Assembly: GCF_006874425.1 (NCBI RefSeq)
Contig: NZ_VIJZ01000001.1
Span: 248,001-312,000 of the forward strand
Length of the DNA stretch: 64,000 bases
DNA from: Paenibacillus ottowii
GTDB lineage: Bacteria > Bacillota > Bacilli > Paenibacillales > Paenibacillaceae
Reading direction: 5' to 3'
In this document: piece after piece, positions 1-9,588 of the stretch
How the letters are laid out: each line of letters starts with the position of its first letter
Position numbering within the stretch: the stretch's first letter is position 1
Made by a program: the position numbers and the translations under genes
The notes under the pieces: generated by a model
Told to the model about the DNA's origin: nothing
Databases searched by the model: none
The model's input: only the letters and a program-made list of their open reading frames with translations

Positions 1-2
1 TG

Positions 3-866
3 ATCAGTCAAGCCATTGATGTGACTAAAACGATCACTTCCGGTATGGCTATTGAGGGTAGTGATAAAGTAACAACGGAACTGAATGAAAACAAAGAAAA
101 ACTGGTCAACGAAGCTTACACCGAGGTTAAAAAGTATTTGGATCTGGCTGTGGCGCAGTATGATGCAGGAGTTAGCACCATGTATGCACAGGCACCTGAA
201 ATCAAAACAGTTCTGAGTGCAAACACGGTGCTGAAAAGCGACATGTATTTTGATGAAAAAGGAAATGTTCGCAAAGCGCTGTCAGACCTGACAGTTGCAT
301 TGCCAGACATCGACGGTCTTCCAGTGAAATCCTTTACCGTTCTGACCGAGACTCAAGCCTGGAACGTCAACGGTAGTGTAACGGCCGATAAAGTAGATAT
401 TTCTAACGGTGTGATTGACTTGAATAACCAAGCTGAATTAACACCAGGAGCAACACTGCGTAACTTTGAAACAAATTCCCCGATCTACAATATTTTAAAA
501 AATGATTTGGAAATTACAAAAGTAGAAACCACTTTCGATCCTAAAGACGATTACTATGTCTTGGAGAATCGTAAAGGTACGGCTTTCATCCCATTGCGTG
601 AACTGACAGGCGAACTAAGCGCAGAATTAAAATGGGATGCAGCTGCCAAACAAACAACAGTAATTGATGATATTACGGGTAAAACGATTAAGCTGAAAAG
701 TGGCTCCAAGCAGGCTGTATTGGAAGGAAGCACATTGACGTTGCCACAAGCTCCATATACGGATGAATATGGCACATTGTATGTTCCTTTCAAATCTGTT
801 GCTGAGGCGCTTGGCGCCACTGTAACTCGTAACAGTGCTGGAGAATATGTACTGAAACGCGATTAA
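3..866 (+). CDS. Stalk-domain (copper amine oxidase N-like) protein, 3' part
   Basis: The reading frame is open to the left edge of the window, so this is the C-terminal part of a longer gene; the GTG at 21 is internal. The last ~100 residues form a repeat typical of the Cu_amine_oxidN1 'stalk' family found in secreted and cell-surface Paenibacillus proteins (segments FIPLRELTG and LYVPFKSVAEALGA are characteristic). The preceding ~150 residues are not recognised. No catalytic motif is visible, and the signal peptide, if any, lies outside the window. A terminator follows directly. Stalk-domain membership is fairly secure; the role (cell-surface attachment or display) is inferred from the family. 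Confidence 0.75.
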   Translation: MSQAIDVTKTITSGMAIEGSDKVTTELNENKEKLVNEAYTEVKKYLDLAVAQYDAGVSTMYAQAPEIKTVLSANTVLKSDMYFDEKGNVRKALSDLTVALPDIDGLPVKSFTVLTETQAWNVNGSVTADKVDISNGVIDLNNQAELTPGATLRNFETNSPIYNILKNDLEITKVETTFDPKDDYYVLENRKGTAFIPLRELTGELSAELKWDAAAKQTTVIDDITGKTIKLKSGSKQAVLEGSTLTLPQAPYTDEYGTLYVPFKSVAEALGATVTRNSAGEYVLKRD

Positions 867-888
867 AAAGAAATTAAGCACATCTTGG

Positions 889-920
889 AACCGGCCCCGA
901 TTAGGGGCTGGTTCTTTTTT
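889..920 (+). terminator. Rho-independent terminator after the stalk-domain gene
   Basis: A 10-bp stem, AACCGGCCCC pairing with GGGGCTGGTT around a 5-nt loop, is followed by CTTTTTT. It separates the stalk-domain gene from the galactokinase-like gene. Confidence 0.9.
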
Positions 921-955
921 AGTTATATTGGTAAAATGCTCAGTAAAGCGATTAA

Positions 956-969
956 AATAAGCGCTTACA
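956..969 (-). promoter_or_regulatory. cre-like site upstream of the galactokinase-like gene
   Basis: Read on the minus strand the site is TGTAAGCGCTTATT. It matches the CcpA cre consensus except for the final CA. It lies about 95 bp before a sugar kinase gene, which suits carbon catabolite control. Confidence 0.4.
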
Positions 970-1063
970 GATTGAAATTGTGCCATACTTTTACGTAGGG
1001 AAAATTGAGATAATTAAAGCATCATTCTGAGTGGAAGCACACATACAAGTAGGGGGATATACG

Positions 1064-2374
1064 ATGAAAGATATGGAGCTATTGAATTCAAGCGAGGGAC
1101 AGATTGTTCTCGCACGGATGTACGGCCAGCAACAAATTTCCGAGCAAACCTCTCGATATCAATCACTTATACAGGCGTATCAGGAGTATTTTGGTGTAGG
1201 GGATATTGAATTGTTTAGTGCTCCGGGACGCTGCGAAATTGGAGGGAATCATACAGATCACAACCATGGAAAGGTGCTGGCCGGCAGTATCACACTTGAT
1301 ACGATCGCTGTGGCTGCTAAAGTAGAGGAATCCGTTATAACATTCTTTTCTGAAGGCTACCAAACGAAATACGTCATTGATTTAAACGACTTGTCGCCAA
1401 AACCGGAGGATGACGGTACGATGTTGCTGGTCCGTGGCATTGCGGCAGGTTTGCTTGAATTCGGGTATCGCATCGGAGGCTTTCAAGCTTATATATCAAG
1501 TAATGTATTCTCTGCTTCAGGTTTAAGCTCTTCCGCTTCGTTTGAAATGCTGATATGCACGATATTAAATCATTTTTATAACGAGGGCGCGTTAGACACT
1601 GTTGCTACATCCAAAATTGGTCAGTATGCGGAGAATGTCTATTGGAACAAGCCTTCAGGGCTGCTCGATCAGATGGCTTGCGCATATGGCGGCTTGATTT
1701 CCATTGATTTTGAAAATCCCAAGGAACCCATCATCAAACCAGTCCATTGGAATTTTGAGCAAAACGGATATTCCCTGGTTATTGTAAATACAGGTGGAAA
1801 TCACGCTGATTTAACAGATGATTACGCAGCGGTGCCGAACGAAATGCGTGCTGTGGCTCAGTCTTTAGGCGCTTCTGTTTGCCGTGACTTATCGCCTGAG
1901 GATCTGTATGCCAATCTCAAGATGGTTAGGGAAAAAGCTGGGGATCGGGCAGTACTTCGTGCTTTGCATTTTTTTGAAGAAAATAAGCGTGTGGATGAGC
2001 AGGTGAAATCGCTGGAGGAAGGGCGCTTTTCTGATTTTTTAAAACTCGTCACGGAATCCGGTAATTCTTCATGGAAATGGTTACAGAACGTATATAGAAG
2101 TAGGATTGATCGGGAACAAGATGTATCGGTTGCACTGGCCCTAACGGAAATGTATTTAAAATCAATTGACGACAGCGCATGCAGAGTACATGGTGGTGGC
2201 TTTGCCGGTGTGATCTTGACGATTCTTCCAAATGATCATGTGGATGATTACAAGGCGTGGATCAGCGGAATGTTGGGAACTCCGGTACTTGTAGTCAACG
2301 TCCGTGAGGATGGCGCTGTTAATGTAAGTGAATTGATCCATGCTGAACGGACTCGTAGCGGGTGTACTAACTAG
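1064..2374 (+). CDS. Galactokinase-like GHMP sugar kinase
   Basis: This is a 436-residue GHMP-superfamily kinase. Three family motifs are visible: the sugar-binding signature GRCEIGGNHTDHNHG near residue 55, the phosphate-binding GLSSSAS loop near residue 155, and the C-terminal GGGFAG near residue 378. The pattern fits galactokinase (galactose + ATP to galactose 1-phosphate, Leloir pathway), although the first motif carries CEIGGNHTDH where classical GalK has RVNLIGEHTDY, and the protein is ~40 residues longer than usual. The ATG at 1064 was chosen over the upstream GTG at 1031 because AGGGGGAT precedes it at good spacing. It is monocistronic, with a terminator on each side and a cre-like site upstream. 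Another GHMP sugar substrate cannot be excluded. Confidence 0.8.
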   Translation: MKDMELLNSSEGQIVLARMYGQQQISEQTSRYQSLIQAYQEYFGVGDIELFSAPGRCEIGGNHTDHNHGKVLAGSITLDTIAVAAKVEESVITFFSEGYQTKYVIDLNDLSPKPEDDGTMLLVRGIAAGLLEFGYRIGGFQAYISSNVFSASGLSSSASFEMLICTILNHFYNEGALDTVATSKIGQYAENVYWNKPSGLLDQMACAYGGLISIDFENPKEPIIKPVHWNFEQNGYSLVIVNTGGNHADLTDDYAAVPNEMRAVAQSLGASVCRDLSPEDLYANLKMVREKAGDRAVLRALHFFEENKRVDEQVKSLEEGRFSDFLKLVTESGNSSWKWLQNVYRSRIDREQDVSVALALTEMYLKSIDDSACRVHGGGFAGVILTILPNDHVDDYKAWISGMLGTPVLVVNVREDGAVNVSELIHAERTRSGCTN

Positions 2375-2382
2375 TCAGTCGG

Positions 2383-2412
2383 AGACTTTAACCTATGGGT
2401 TAAAGTCTTTTG
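2383..2412 (+). terminator. Terminator after the galactokinase-like gene
   Basis: AGACTTTAACC pairs perfectly with GGTTAAAGTCT over a 4-nt loop, then TTTTGTCGTTTTT. Confidence 0.9.
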
Positions 2413-2487
2413 TCGTTTTTATAGCCGATACAGCTTAGGGATGCGTTATAATAGAGGGATGGAAGTTCTAATGAAGGAGGGCCTGTC

Positions 2488-3405
2488 ATGGCAATATATC
2501 CGTCCTGGTCCTATTCACAGTCGAGGGCCCAGACGTTCGATGAGTGCTTACGCAAATACTATTATCATTATTACGGCTCACATAATGGCTGGAATTCGGC
2601 ACAGGGCACTGAAGAGCAAGTGACCTTGTATCGGCTTAAGCAACTGAGCAACTTATATATTTTATTCGGAAATATTACGCATCAAATGTGTGAATCGGTC
2701 ATACGAGGGTGGATGGAAAAAGGGACGATCCCGCGCACCGCATTTCTGGAGACAGCTATGAAGAACATGCTGAATGACAGCTACAAGGAATCATTGCACC
2801 GTGAGCTATGGCTTCAAGATCCCAAAAATCGCGTCATGCTGGCAGAGATTTATTACGGAGACGAGGTGCTTCCGGAACGAATTGCCCAGATTAAGGAGCG
2901 TCAGCATGCAGTGGTGCACAATTTGTACCGTACCGCGGTTTGGCGTGAGCTGCAACAGGGGCAGGCTCGAATCGTTGAGGTGGAAAAATGGGATACGATG
3001 CTCCTACACGAGACAAAAGTATATGTCAAAATGGATTTGCTCTATCGCAGAGACAACGGAGATATGGTAATTGTAGATTGGAAAACAGGTAAAGAAGGCG
3101 ACTTCTCCGACCAGTTATTTTTGTATGCTTCCTATGTGCAGGAGCACTATCAGCTTCCATTGGAGAAGATTGAGGTGCGCGTGGAGTACCTGATGACAGG
3201 AGAGCATGAAGTATATCGCCCCACACCAGAGGAGATCGACAAGGTAGTTGGCAATGTAGGCCGTTACATCAAGGAAATGAAATCCTGTCTTGATGACGAT
3301 TACTATAATCGCCCCAAGCCTGAGTCTTTCTTTACGCCCATGCCTTCACGCAGAGTATGCGGAGGCTGTAATTTTCGCGAGGTGTGTAAGTACCGAGCAG
3401 TGTGA
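2488..3405 (+). CDS. Cas4/AddB-like PD-(D/E)XK nuclease with Fe-S cluster cysteines
   Basis: This 305-residue protein of the RecB-nuclease superfamily has the active-site core DLLYRR...VIVDWKTGK near residues 175-197, followed by QLFLYASYV (motif QhxxY). One cysteine near the N terminus (C20) and three at the C terminus (CGGCNFREVC) match the four-cysteine Fe-S arrangement of Cas4 and AddB. It is therefore probably a metal-dependent 5' or single-strand exonuclease in DNA repair. There are no cas genes or helicase nearby, so it is a solitary RecB-like nuclease. AAGGAGG precedes the ATG at 2488, and a TATAAT box lies about 40 bp upstream. Confidence 0.8.
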   Translation: MAIYPSWSYSQSRAQTFDECLRKYYYHYYGSHNGWNSAQGTEEQVTLYRLKQLSNLYILFGNITHQMCESVIRGWMEKGTIPRTAFLETAMKNMLNDSYKESLHRELWLQDPKNRVMLAEIYYGDEVLPERIAQIKERQHAVVHNLYRTAVWRELQQGQARIVEVEKWDTMLLHETKVYVKMDLLYRRDNGDMVIVDWKTGKEGDFSDQLFLYASYVQEHYQLPLEKIEVRVEYLMTGEHEVYRPTPEEIDKVVGNVGRYIKEMKSCLDDDYYNRPKPESFFTPMPSRRVCGGCNFREVCKYRAV

Positions 3406-3550
3406 AAATGAATGGGATTTTTCCTAGAAGTTGCGGAATGAGCGATGGCGATCGCCTTTGCTCCTAGATTTTCTGAAACCGCTTTCCAATTTGGAGAATA
3501 CGGGGTATGATAAGGGTATTATTGGAAATTGCGAAGGGGGACCATGGAAA

Positions 3551-4210
3551 ATGTCGAGTACAGGACACACACGTATTCTTTTTCAAGGAGATTCCATTAC
3601 AGATGGGGGAAGGGGACGGAATGAGGACGCCAACCATTGGCTGGGGCAGAGCTATGTGTATCTGATCGCTGGTGCACTTGGGAGTCGCTTGACTGCAACG
3701 CAGCCTGAATTTGTGAATCGGGGAGTTTCAGGGGATCGGGCTTCGGATTTGTATGCACGTTGGAATGAAGACACGTTCAGTCTACAGCCGGACTTGCTCA
3801 GTATTCTGATCGGAGTGAACGATGCCTGGCGGATCGTGGAGCAGGAGCCATCCGGGGTGACGGACCGATTTGAACGATCCTATAGCCACCTGCTGGAGGA
3901 AACGTGTGAAGTGATGCCAGAGATCGGACTGGTGTTATGTGAGCCGTTTATTTTGAAAACAGGAGCTACTGAGGCGCGCTGGGATATTTGGCAAGAAAAA
4001 ATAACGGGATACCAGCGTATTGTACGTCAACTTGCCGACCAATATGGGGCCGTATTTGTGCCGCTCCAAAGCATGTTGAACGAAGCCGCTACGAAAGCGG
4101 ACGCTTCCTATTGGCTGCATGACGGGGTTCATCCGACAGCGGTTGGGCACCAGCTCATAGCTGATCAATGGATAGATATCGTGCAAAAGAGTCCGCTGGC
4201 GATTCGTTAA
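3551..4210 (+). CDS. SGNH/GDSL hydrolase
   Basis: A 219-residue esterase of the SGNH fold. The conserved blocks are visible: block I FQGDSITDG (nucleophile Ser), block II NRGVSGD, block III IGVNDAW (Gly-x-Asn-Asp), and block V HDGVHPTAVGH with the catalytic Asp and His. It probably deacetylates or de-esterifies a carbohydrate or lipid; no signal peptide is seen, so it acts in the cytoplasm. The open frame extends back to 3431, but the ATG at 3551 has AAGGGGG ten bases upstream and starts the protein just before block I, as usual in the family. Substrate cannot be read from the sequence. Confidence 0.85.
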   Translation: MSSTGHTRILFQGDSITDGGRGRNEDANHWLGQSYVYLIAGALGSRLTATQPEFVNRGVSGDRASDLYARWNEDTFSLQPDLLSILIGVNDAWRIVEQEPSGVTDRFERSYSHLLEETCEVMPEIGLVLCEPFILKTGATEARWDIWQEKITGYQRIVRQLADQYGAVFVPLQSMLNEAATKADASYWLHDGVHPTAVGHQLIADQWIDIVQKSPLAIR

Positions 4211-4351
4211 CAAAGTCCTACATAGTCTATTCCTTATCATTTTTGGGTAATACACGATTATGGGCATCATTATTCATACGATGATTCCATCCAAAAATGA
4301 ATGTCAAAGGGGGTGCTTCTTGCTTCGTCATCAACGGGGCAAGAGGGGGCT

Positions 4352-5695
4352 ATGGAAACGATAAATATCATTCTGGTTATTTTACTTATCACCTTAACTG
4401 CTTTTTTTGTGGCCTCGGAGTATTCCATTATCCGTGTACGGGTATCCCGTATCAATCAATTGGCCTCAGAGGGCAATAAAAACGCGAAAGCCGTTAAAAA
4501 TATTCTATCTCGGCTCGATGAGTACTTATCCGCTTGTCAGCTTGGTACAACACTAACTTCAATGGCGCTGGGCTGGTTAGGGGAATCTACAGTTGAGAAG
4601 CTGCTGCATCCCCTGTTTGTGTTGGCACATATTCCGGCCGGATTAACGGGGGTACTCTCCTTTTTGCTGGCTTTTTTGATTTTGACCTATTTTGAAGTGG
4701 TCGTTGGGGAACTGGTGCCCAAAACATTTGCCATCCAAATTGCCGAACCGATGGCATTGTTTTTTGCCCGTCCCATTACAGTGTTCTATAAAATAACGTA
4801 TCCCCTGAACTGGGTGCTCAGTCGCTCTTCACGTGTCATTACGGGTCTCTTTGGGCTGAAAAAGGTATCTGAAGAAGATGCGGCACTCAGTGAAGCTGAG
4901 CTTCGTCTGGCGTTATCTGAAGGCTATCGTAGTGGTGAAATTACGCCGACAGAATATCGATATCTGAACAATGTATTTGATTTTGACGACCGTGCAGCCC
5001 AGGAAATTATGGTACCACGCATCCACATTCGTTCCATTTCTCACCAGGCAACGGTAGCCGAGTTTATGGAGCTGATCGAGGACAAGGTCTATAATTTTCT
5101 ACCTGTAGCTGAACATGGGGACCGGGATCGTATTATCGGGATGATTCGCGTAAAGGAAGCTCTGCATGATTTGGCCCGTGGACATAGCACAGGGAACACG
5201 ACGATGGCATCTTACATTCATCCGGTGCTTCAGGTGATCGAGACGGTTCAGGCTCGGGATTTGCTAATTCAGATGCAAAAACGACGTATTCCAGTAGCGG
5301 TGCTGGTGGATGAATATGGTGGTACGTCTGGGCTTGTCACCCTGGAGGACATTATGGAGGAGATTGTGGGAGACATTCCTTCTTATACGGATACCGAAAT
5401 CCCTACAGCGCTAACACCACTCATTACCAAAAAAGATGATCATCGTTACATACTCAAATCACAGGCGCTTATTCATGAAGTCAATCGGCGCTTGGAGACG
5501 GATATTGAGGTCGGGGACGTATATACGATTGGCGGTTGGATGCTTTCAGAACGTTTTGATATCCAGCAAGGAGACAAGCTGACCAGCGGATTATGGGAGT
5601 TTACTGTACTGGAAAAAAACAGTCATCAAATAGACACAATTGAAGCGGTTAAAAAGGCGATTGTTAAGCAGGAAGACAACAATTATTCTCAATAA
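4352..5695 (+). CDS. CNNM/CBS-domain membrane protein (hemolysin C / YhdP-like)
   Basis: A 447-residue protein with an N-terminal CNNM (DUF21) membrane domain of about four transmembrane helices, a central CBS pair (around residues 210-330; note VPVAVLVDEYGGTSGLVTLEDIMEEIVGDI), and a C-terminal CorC/HlyC transporter-associated domain. Members are implicated in Mg2+ or Na+/Mg2+ export and divalent-ion homeostasis. The frame is open from 4301, but METINIILVILLITL from 4352 is the normal family N terminus and has GAGG five bases upstream. It stands alone; 260 bp of sequence with no recognisable gene follows. Confidence 0.85.
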   Translation: METINIILVILLITLTAFFVASEYSIIRVRVSRINQLASEGNKNAKAVKNILSRLDEYLSACQLGTTLTSMALGWLGESTVEKLLHPLFVLAHIPAGLTGVLSFLLAFLILTYFEVVVGELVPKTFAIQIAEPMALFFARPITVFYKITYPLNWVLSRSSRVITGLFGLKKVSEEDAALSEAELRLALSEGYRSGEITPTEYRYLNNVFDFDDRAAQEIMVPRIHIRSISHQATVAEFMELIEDKVYNFLPVAEHGDRDRIIGMIRVKEALHDLARGHSTGNTTMASYIHPVLQVIETVQARDLLIQMQKRRIPVAVLVDEYGGTSGLVTLEDIMEEIVGDIPSYTDTEIPTALTPLITKKDDHRYILKSQALIHEVNRRLETDIEVGDVYTIGGWMLSERFDIQQGDKLTSGLWEFTVLEKNSHQIDTIEAVKKAIVKQEDNNYSQ

Positions 5696-5956
5696 TGGAA
5701 AATGGCATTGCGGAGTAATAGAGCGTTTTAGATGTGGTGAATAGCCTGCAACGTAAGCTGCAGCGCGATTCGTCCGCTTTTTTGGCGCAAATTTCTGTCT
5801 GAATAACATATTGTTTTTGTAGTTAGGTCAGGGGACTTAGAGATCTGCATCTTTATGCTTATAAATATAGGTGTCTGTGAAAAATACTACTAGAAATGTA
5901 GCAATTTTATGGTAAAATGGAATCAAATTTGAGTTTTTTGAGGTGGGCTACAGTAC

Positions 5957-7228
5957 ATGAAGATGTCACTAGGTACGAAAATGGTTACTGCATTTGTCTC
6001 GATTTCAGCAATAACCTATGGAACAAGCGCTTTTTTTATTTTTGTACTCAAGGACTGGCTTGCTCAAGGTACACAGGAATGGGTGTATACTTCGATCATT
6101 TTGTTATTGGGCGTCCTGTGGAGTGGCATTTTGGGCTGGTTGATCTCAAAATTACTTACACGGCCAATTGTTAGATTGGCTAAGGCGGCAGAGGAAGCTT
6201 CGGCAGGCAACCTGTCTGTCGTCATTCCAGAGCGTCGTTCTGATGATGAAATCAAAGTGTTGTACGATGCATTTCGGCATCTGATGCTGAACATTAAAGA
6301 TATGTTCAATGAGATCTCGTATAGCACCAGAACAACTTCGCAAAGTGCGGAAAATCTGAGCTTGGCTATTGTGCAAGCTACGGCGCAAATCGAGTCCATG
6401 TCTACGGTGGTAGAGGATATTCTGGATGGCGTGGAGCAGCAAAAACAAGCATCTGCCCAATCTATTAAAACAGCGGATCGAATGCTGGGCGATTTTAAAT
6501 TGATGCGCAACAAATCGGGGCATATGCTGGAACTGTCAGGCCACATGGAGCATTCCGTGGATTCGACACAGACTGTGTTTTCATCCCTGATGGATGGAAT
6601 GGGTGATCTGACAGCTTCACATAGCCGTTCACAGCAGGTGATTGCACGACTGGAACAAGAAGCTTCTCAAATTGAAGCGATTACAAGCACTGTGAAGGAT
6701 ATTGCCGAACAGACCCATCTGTTGGCGCTGAACGCTTCCATAGAAGCAGCGCGTGCGGGAGAAGAAGGGAACGGCTTTGCTGTAGTGGCGCACCAAATCC
6801 GCGCACTTGCCGCCCAAAGTACGGAATCTGTACAGCAAATTAATGCCATCGTTAGCCGTGTACAGTCGCAAATCGTTGAGACCGTGGAGTTGATGCATCA
6901 GCAAACGTCCTTGGTCAGTGCTGAGGCGGAACGGACAAGCTCTGTGGATCAGACGCTGAACCGTTTGAACGCCATTGTACGTGAATTTGTCGAAAGCATC
7001 CGTACCATGGAAGAAGCCGTAACAGAGCAAACGAACCGGGTGGATCAAACCTTTGAGCAGATTCATCGTATTCAACAAATGTCAGGGGCGTTCTCTGAGG
7101 GGGCTCACAAAATTTATAAGGCTGCTCATGAGGAGACGGCAATTATGCAGGAAATCTCATCTTCTTCCGAGGATTTGAAAGTGCTTACCAATAAACTTAT
7201 GCTGAAAACACGCGGAATGCAGCTGTAA
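5957..7228 (+). CDS. Methyl-accepting chemotaxis protein without an extracellular sensor domain
   Basis: This 423-residue receptor has two transmembrane helices (about residues 10-31 and 44-64) separated by only ~12 residues, then a HAMP domain, and a long coiled-coil signalling domain. The CheA/CheW-binding hairpin tip is clear ([20 protein letters not shown]). Because there is no room for a ligand-binding ectodomain, it probably senses membrane or cytoplasmic state, or works with another sensor. GAGGTGGG lies ahead of the ATG. No che genes are adjacent. A strong bidirectional terminator follows. Confidence 0.9.
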   Translation: MKMSLGTKMVTAFVSISAITYGTSAFFIFVLKDWLAQGTQEWVYTSIILLLGVLWSGILGWLISKLLTRPIVRLAKAAEEASAGNLSVVIPERRSDDEIKVLYDAFRHLMLNIKDMFNEISYSTRTTSQSAENLSLAIVQATAQIESMSTVVEDILDGVEQQKQASAQSIKTADRMLGDFKLMRNKSGHMLELSGHMEHSVDSTQTVFSSLMDGMGDLTASHSRSQQVIARLEQEASQIEAITSTVKDIAEQTHLLALNASIEAARAGEEGNGFAVVAHQIRALAAQSTESVQQINAIVSRVQSQIVETVELMHQQTSLVSAEAERTSSVDQTLNRLNAIVREFVESIRTMEEAVTEQTNRVDQTFEQIHRIQQMSGAFSEGAHKIYKAAHEETAIMQEISSSSEDLKVLTNKLMLKTRGMQL

Positions 7229-7278
7229 CTATAACCGTCATGTGAGATATAATGCATACCAATAGAACAACTAAACTT

Positions 7279-7337
7279 AGCCGCTGTACACCGGAAAACG
7301 AAAAAAATCGTTCTCCAGTGTACGGTGGCTATTTTTT
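7279..7337. terminator. Bidirectional terminator between convergent genes
   Basis: A 17-bp stem allowing G-U pairs (7279-7295 with 7314-7330) is followed by ATTTTTT on the plus strand. It sits between the chemotaxis receptor and a convergent small gene whose stop codon it overlaps, and A-rich loop sequence gives U residues on the other strand too. Confidence 0.8.
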
Positions 7338-7541
7338 AATTTCAAAAAACTCACATTGTTTTCTGGAATGGTAGGCCAGATCACTGACGCTGGACTGCAC
7401 AACGATGGTCTGATCGTCAAAACGGATAATAATCCCGCCCGAGCCAATCAATTGGTCATCTTGGAATACCCGGACACGAAGATGACGCTCTAGTGCTTCG
7501 CTGAAATCCTGATCTGTAATTAATCGGCGATTAATAGGCAT
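7329..7541 (-). CDS. Small protein of unknown function
   Basis: A 70-residue protein (MPINRRLITDQDF at its start), not recognised. The sequence suggests a small beta-rich fold, with alternating hydrophobics in IGSGGIIIRFDDQTIVVQ. The ATG at 7541 is chosen because AAAGGAG lies at correct spacing upstream; the open frame continues 20 codons further but without a ribosome site. It is convergent with the chemotaxis receptor and divergent from the YwaF-like gene. Confidence 0.6.
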   Translation of the reverse strand: MPINRRLITDQDFSEALERHLRVRVFQDDQLIGSGGIIIRFDDQTIVVQSSVSDLAYHSRKQCEFFEIKK

Positions 7542-7692
7542 GAGGGCTCTCCTTTGAATATGATATCTTTTATCATAAAGCTTAAGGTATGGAACAAGCA
7601 AGAAAGAGGGCTAGAATATATTCGACTGTTTGGTATAAAATGGAGGATATAAGATATGAAGAAAAAAAGAGATCGATCGAAAGGGGCTTCCT

Positions 7693-8475
7693 ATGGACTG
7701 GCTAGGGTCAGGGTCTTGGGTGGATGCGTACGCGCCGGAAGGGTTCGAGGCTTTTACTCCGTCGCATGGGTTGGCTGTACTGGGGCTTATTGTATGCGTT
7801 TTGCTGCTGTGGCTGACGCGGGGATGGATTGGATCGCATAAGCCTGTAAGTGAGGGAATTCGCTGGCTACTAATTACGATCCTCATACTTGCAGAGGTGA
7901 CATTGAATATATGGTATGTGGCGCAGCATATTTGGGATGTTCAGACCTCATTGCCCTTGGAGCTGTGCAGTGTGACACTGCTGTTGTCTATCCTCATGCT
8001 TATTTTCCGCAGCCGCTGGTTATATCCGATAATCCTATTTGCCGGAATTGGAGGAGCGCTTCAAGCAGTACTCACGCCTAATTTGGCTTATGCATTTCCG
8101 CACTATCGTTTTATCCATTTTTTCGTAGCTCATAGTGCTATTATTTTGGCCGCCCTATATATGACCTGGATCGCTGGATTCCGACCGACGTGGAAGAGTG
8201 TAGGGGGAGTTATGCTATTTCTCAATGGCTTGGCGTTGATGGTGTGGATTGTAGATCGTGCTCTCGGTGCCAACTATATGTTTCTGACCGGAAAGCCATC
8301 GACACCGTCGATACTGGATGTTTTGGGGCCATACCCTATTTATATTTTGGCAGAAGAGGTCATTGCACTGTTATTCTTTTCTCTTCTGATGCTGTTGTTT
8401 GAGGTGCTGCCAGGAGGCAGGCTGTATGTCCGTCTTCGCAAAGGAGCTGTGTATGGTGATGACGGAGTGCTATAG
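7693..8475 (+). CDS. YwaF / TIGR02206-type integral membrane protein
   Basis: A 260-residue protein with about six or seven hydrophobic helices. The segments LPLELCSVTLLLSILML and RFIHFFVAHSAIILAALYM are typical of the TIGR02206 (YwaF) family of Firmicute membrane proteins, whose biochemical role is unknown. AAAGGGG precedes the ATG. The gene is monocistronic and divergent from the small gene to its left. Confidence 0.8.
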   Translation: MDWLGSGSWVDAYAPEGFEAFTPSHGLAVLGLIVCVLLLWLTRGWIGSHKPVSEGIRWLLITILILAEVTLNIWYVAQHIWDVQTSLPLELCSVTLLLSILMLIFRSRWLYPIILFAGIGGALQAVLTPNLAYAFPHYRFIHFFVAHSAIILAALYMTWIAGFRPTWKSVGGVMLFLNGLALMVWIVDRALGANYMFLTGKPSTPSILDVLGPYPIYILAEEVIALLFFSLLMLLFEVLPGGRLYVRLRKGAVYGDDGVL

Positions 8476-8509
8476 AAGCATGGTAAAGCCATGCACACGT
8501 CATGCACAA

Positions 8510-8550
8510 AGCAGCCTTTTCCACTAGTAATAACTAGAGATAAGGCTGCT
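8510..8550. terminator. Convergent hairpin between the YwaF-like and SDR genes
   Basis: AGCAGCCTT pairs with AAGGCTGCT across an inner ACTAGT/ACTAGA pairing. There is no long U-tract, so termination strength is uncertain. Confidence 0.5.
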
Positions 8551-8593
8551 GGGAATGTCTAAACTTGCCTGGGTACAACGTTCTCCTTTAAGC

Positions 8594-9385
8594 TTAACGC
8601 AACAGGGATTCCGCTCCGTCTACATAGATTTCCGTACCTGTTACATGTGACGACTCGTCTGAGGCGAGGAACAAGACCAGATTGGCCACCTGCTCTGGCT
8701 CACCAGGAGCGTCTTCCAGTGGGTGCTGTCCGCCCTTCGGAAATTCGACAGGAATTTGTACCTTTTTCAAGTCTTCGGTAGGGTACGTGTTATCATCAAT
8801 TTTCGTATCGATCGCTCCCGGACATATCGCGTTGACCCGAATTTTGTAACGGGCCAGCTCCAACGCTGCCATTTTCATAAAAGCAACCTGAGCTGCCTTG
8901 GTGGAGGCGTAGGCTGAGAATCCAATACCCGAAAAGGTTCGATTACCGTTGATCGAGCTGGTAATGATAATGCTGCCGCCGCGTTCTTTCAGGTATGGAA
9001 CGGCATATTTAACGGTAGCGAAGGTGCCGCGTAGATTAATGTTCATCGTGCGGTCCCATTCCTCCAGCTCCATAGTCTCAATAGGGGCCATCGTGCCATT
9101 AATACCTGCGTTGGCGAACACGATATCCAGCTTTCCGTAGGTTTCCGCGACTTTAGCGAACCCCTGCTGAATCATGTCTGGCTTGGAAATATCACACTCC
9201 AGCACTAGTGCTTCACCGCCAGCCTGTTCAATGATTGCTTTGGTCTCCTCCGCATGCTCGGGTGTCCGATCCAGCATGACCACTTTGGCGCCTTGTTCTG
9301 CAAAACGAATAGCGGTTGCTTTACCGATTCCTGAACCTCCACCACTGACCACTGCTATCTTTCCTTGCAATCTCTGCTCTGCCAT
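8594..9385 (-). CDS. Short-chain dehydrogenase/reductase (classical SDR)
   Basis: A 263-residue classical SDR. The Rossmann nucleotide motif SGGGSGIGKATA is near residue 14, NAG is in FANAGING near residue 92, the catalytic Ser is in IITSSINGN, and YASTK supplies Tyr and Lys near residue 160. The C-terminal HVTGTEIYVDGAESL closes the fold. It oxidises or reduces an alcohol/ketone with NAD(P); substrate is not predictable. GGGAGG precedes the ATG on the minus strand. It is divergent from the TIM-barrel protein gene to its right. Confidence 0.85.
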   Translation of the reverse strand: MAEQRLQGKIAVVSGGGSGIGKATAIRFAEQGAKVVMLDRTPEHAEETKAIIEQAGGEALVLECDISKPDMIQQGFAKVAETYGKLDIVFANAGINGTMAPIETMELEEWDRTMNINLRGTFATVKYAVPYLKERGGSIIITSSINGNRTFSGIGFSAYASTKAAQVAFMKMAALELARYKIRVNAICPGAIDTKIDDNTYPTEDLKKVQIPVEFPKGGQHPLEDAPGEPEQVANLVLFLASDESSHVTGTEIYVDGAESLLR

Positions 9386-9588
9386 TGACTATTCCTCCCA
9401 TTCCGTTCATAAGCTAAACCTGACTCGTTATTCCAATACCTCTGAACGCTATTGGTGAAACAGTAGTAGCTGTATTTCACCCCATTTGCGAAATATGGTA
9501 ACATAGGCGAACCAGTACGAACATATAGCCCTAACCTATAGATCTGAGCAAATATTGGAGAAAAGGTGAGTGACGGAGGTGGATCGAA

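Noticed and set aside
2488..3405. CRISPR-Cas locus suggested by a Cas4-like protein
   Set aside because: No repeat array or other cas gene is present in the window.
6629..7078. Long antisense frames inside the chemotaxis receptor, and similar frames inside hcp, the YesM kinase and the TIM-barrel gene
   Set aside because: They lie wholly within clear genes, lack ribosome sites and show no recognisable protein family.
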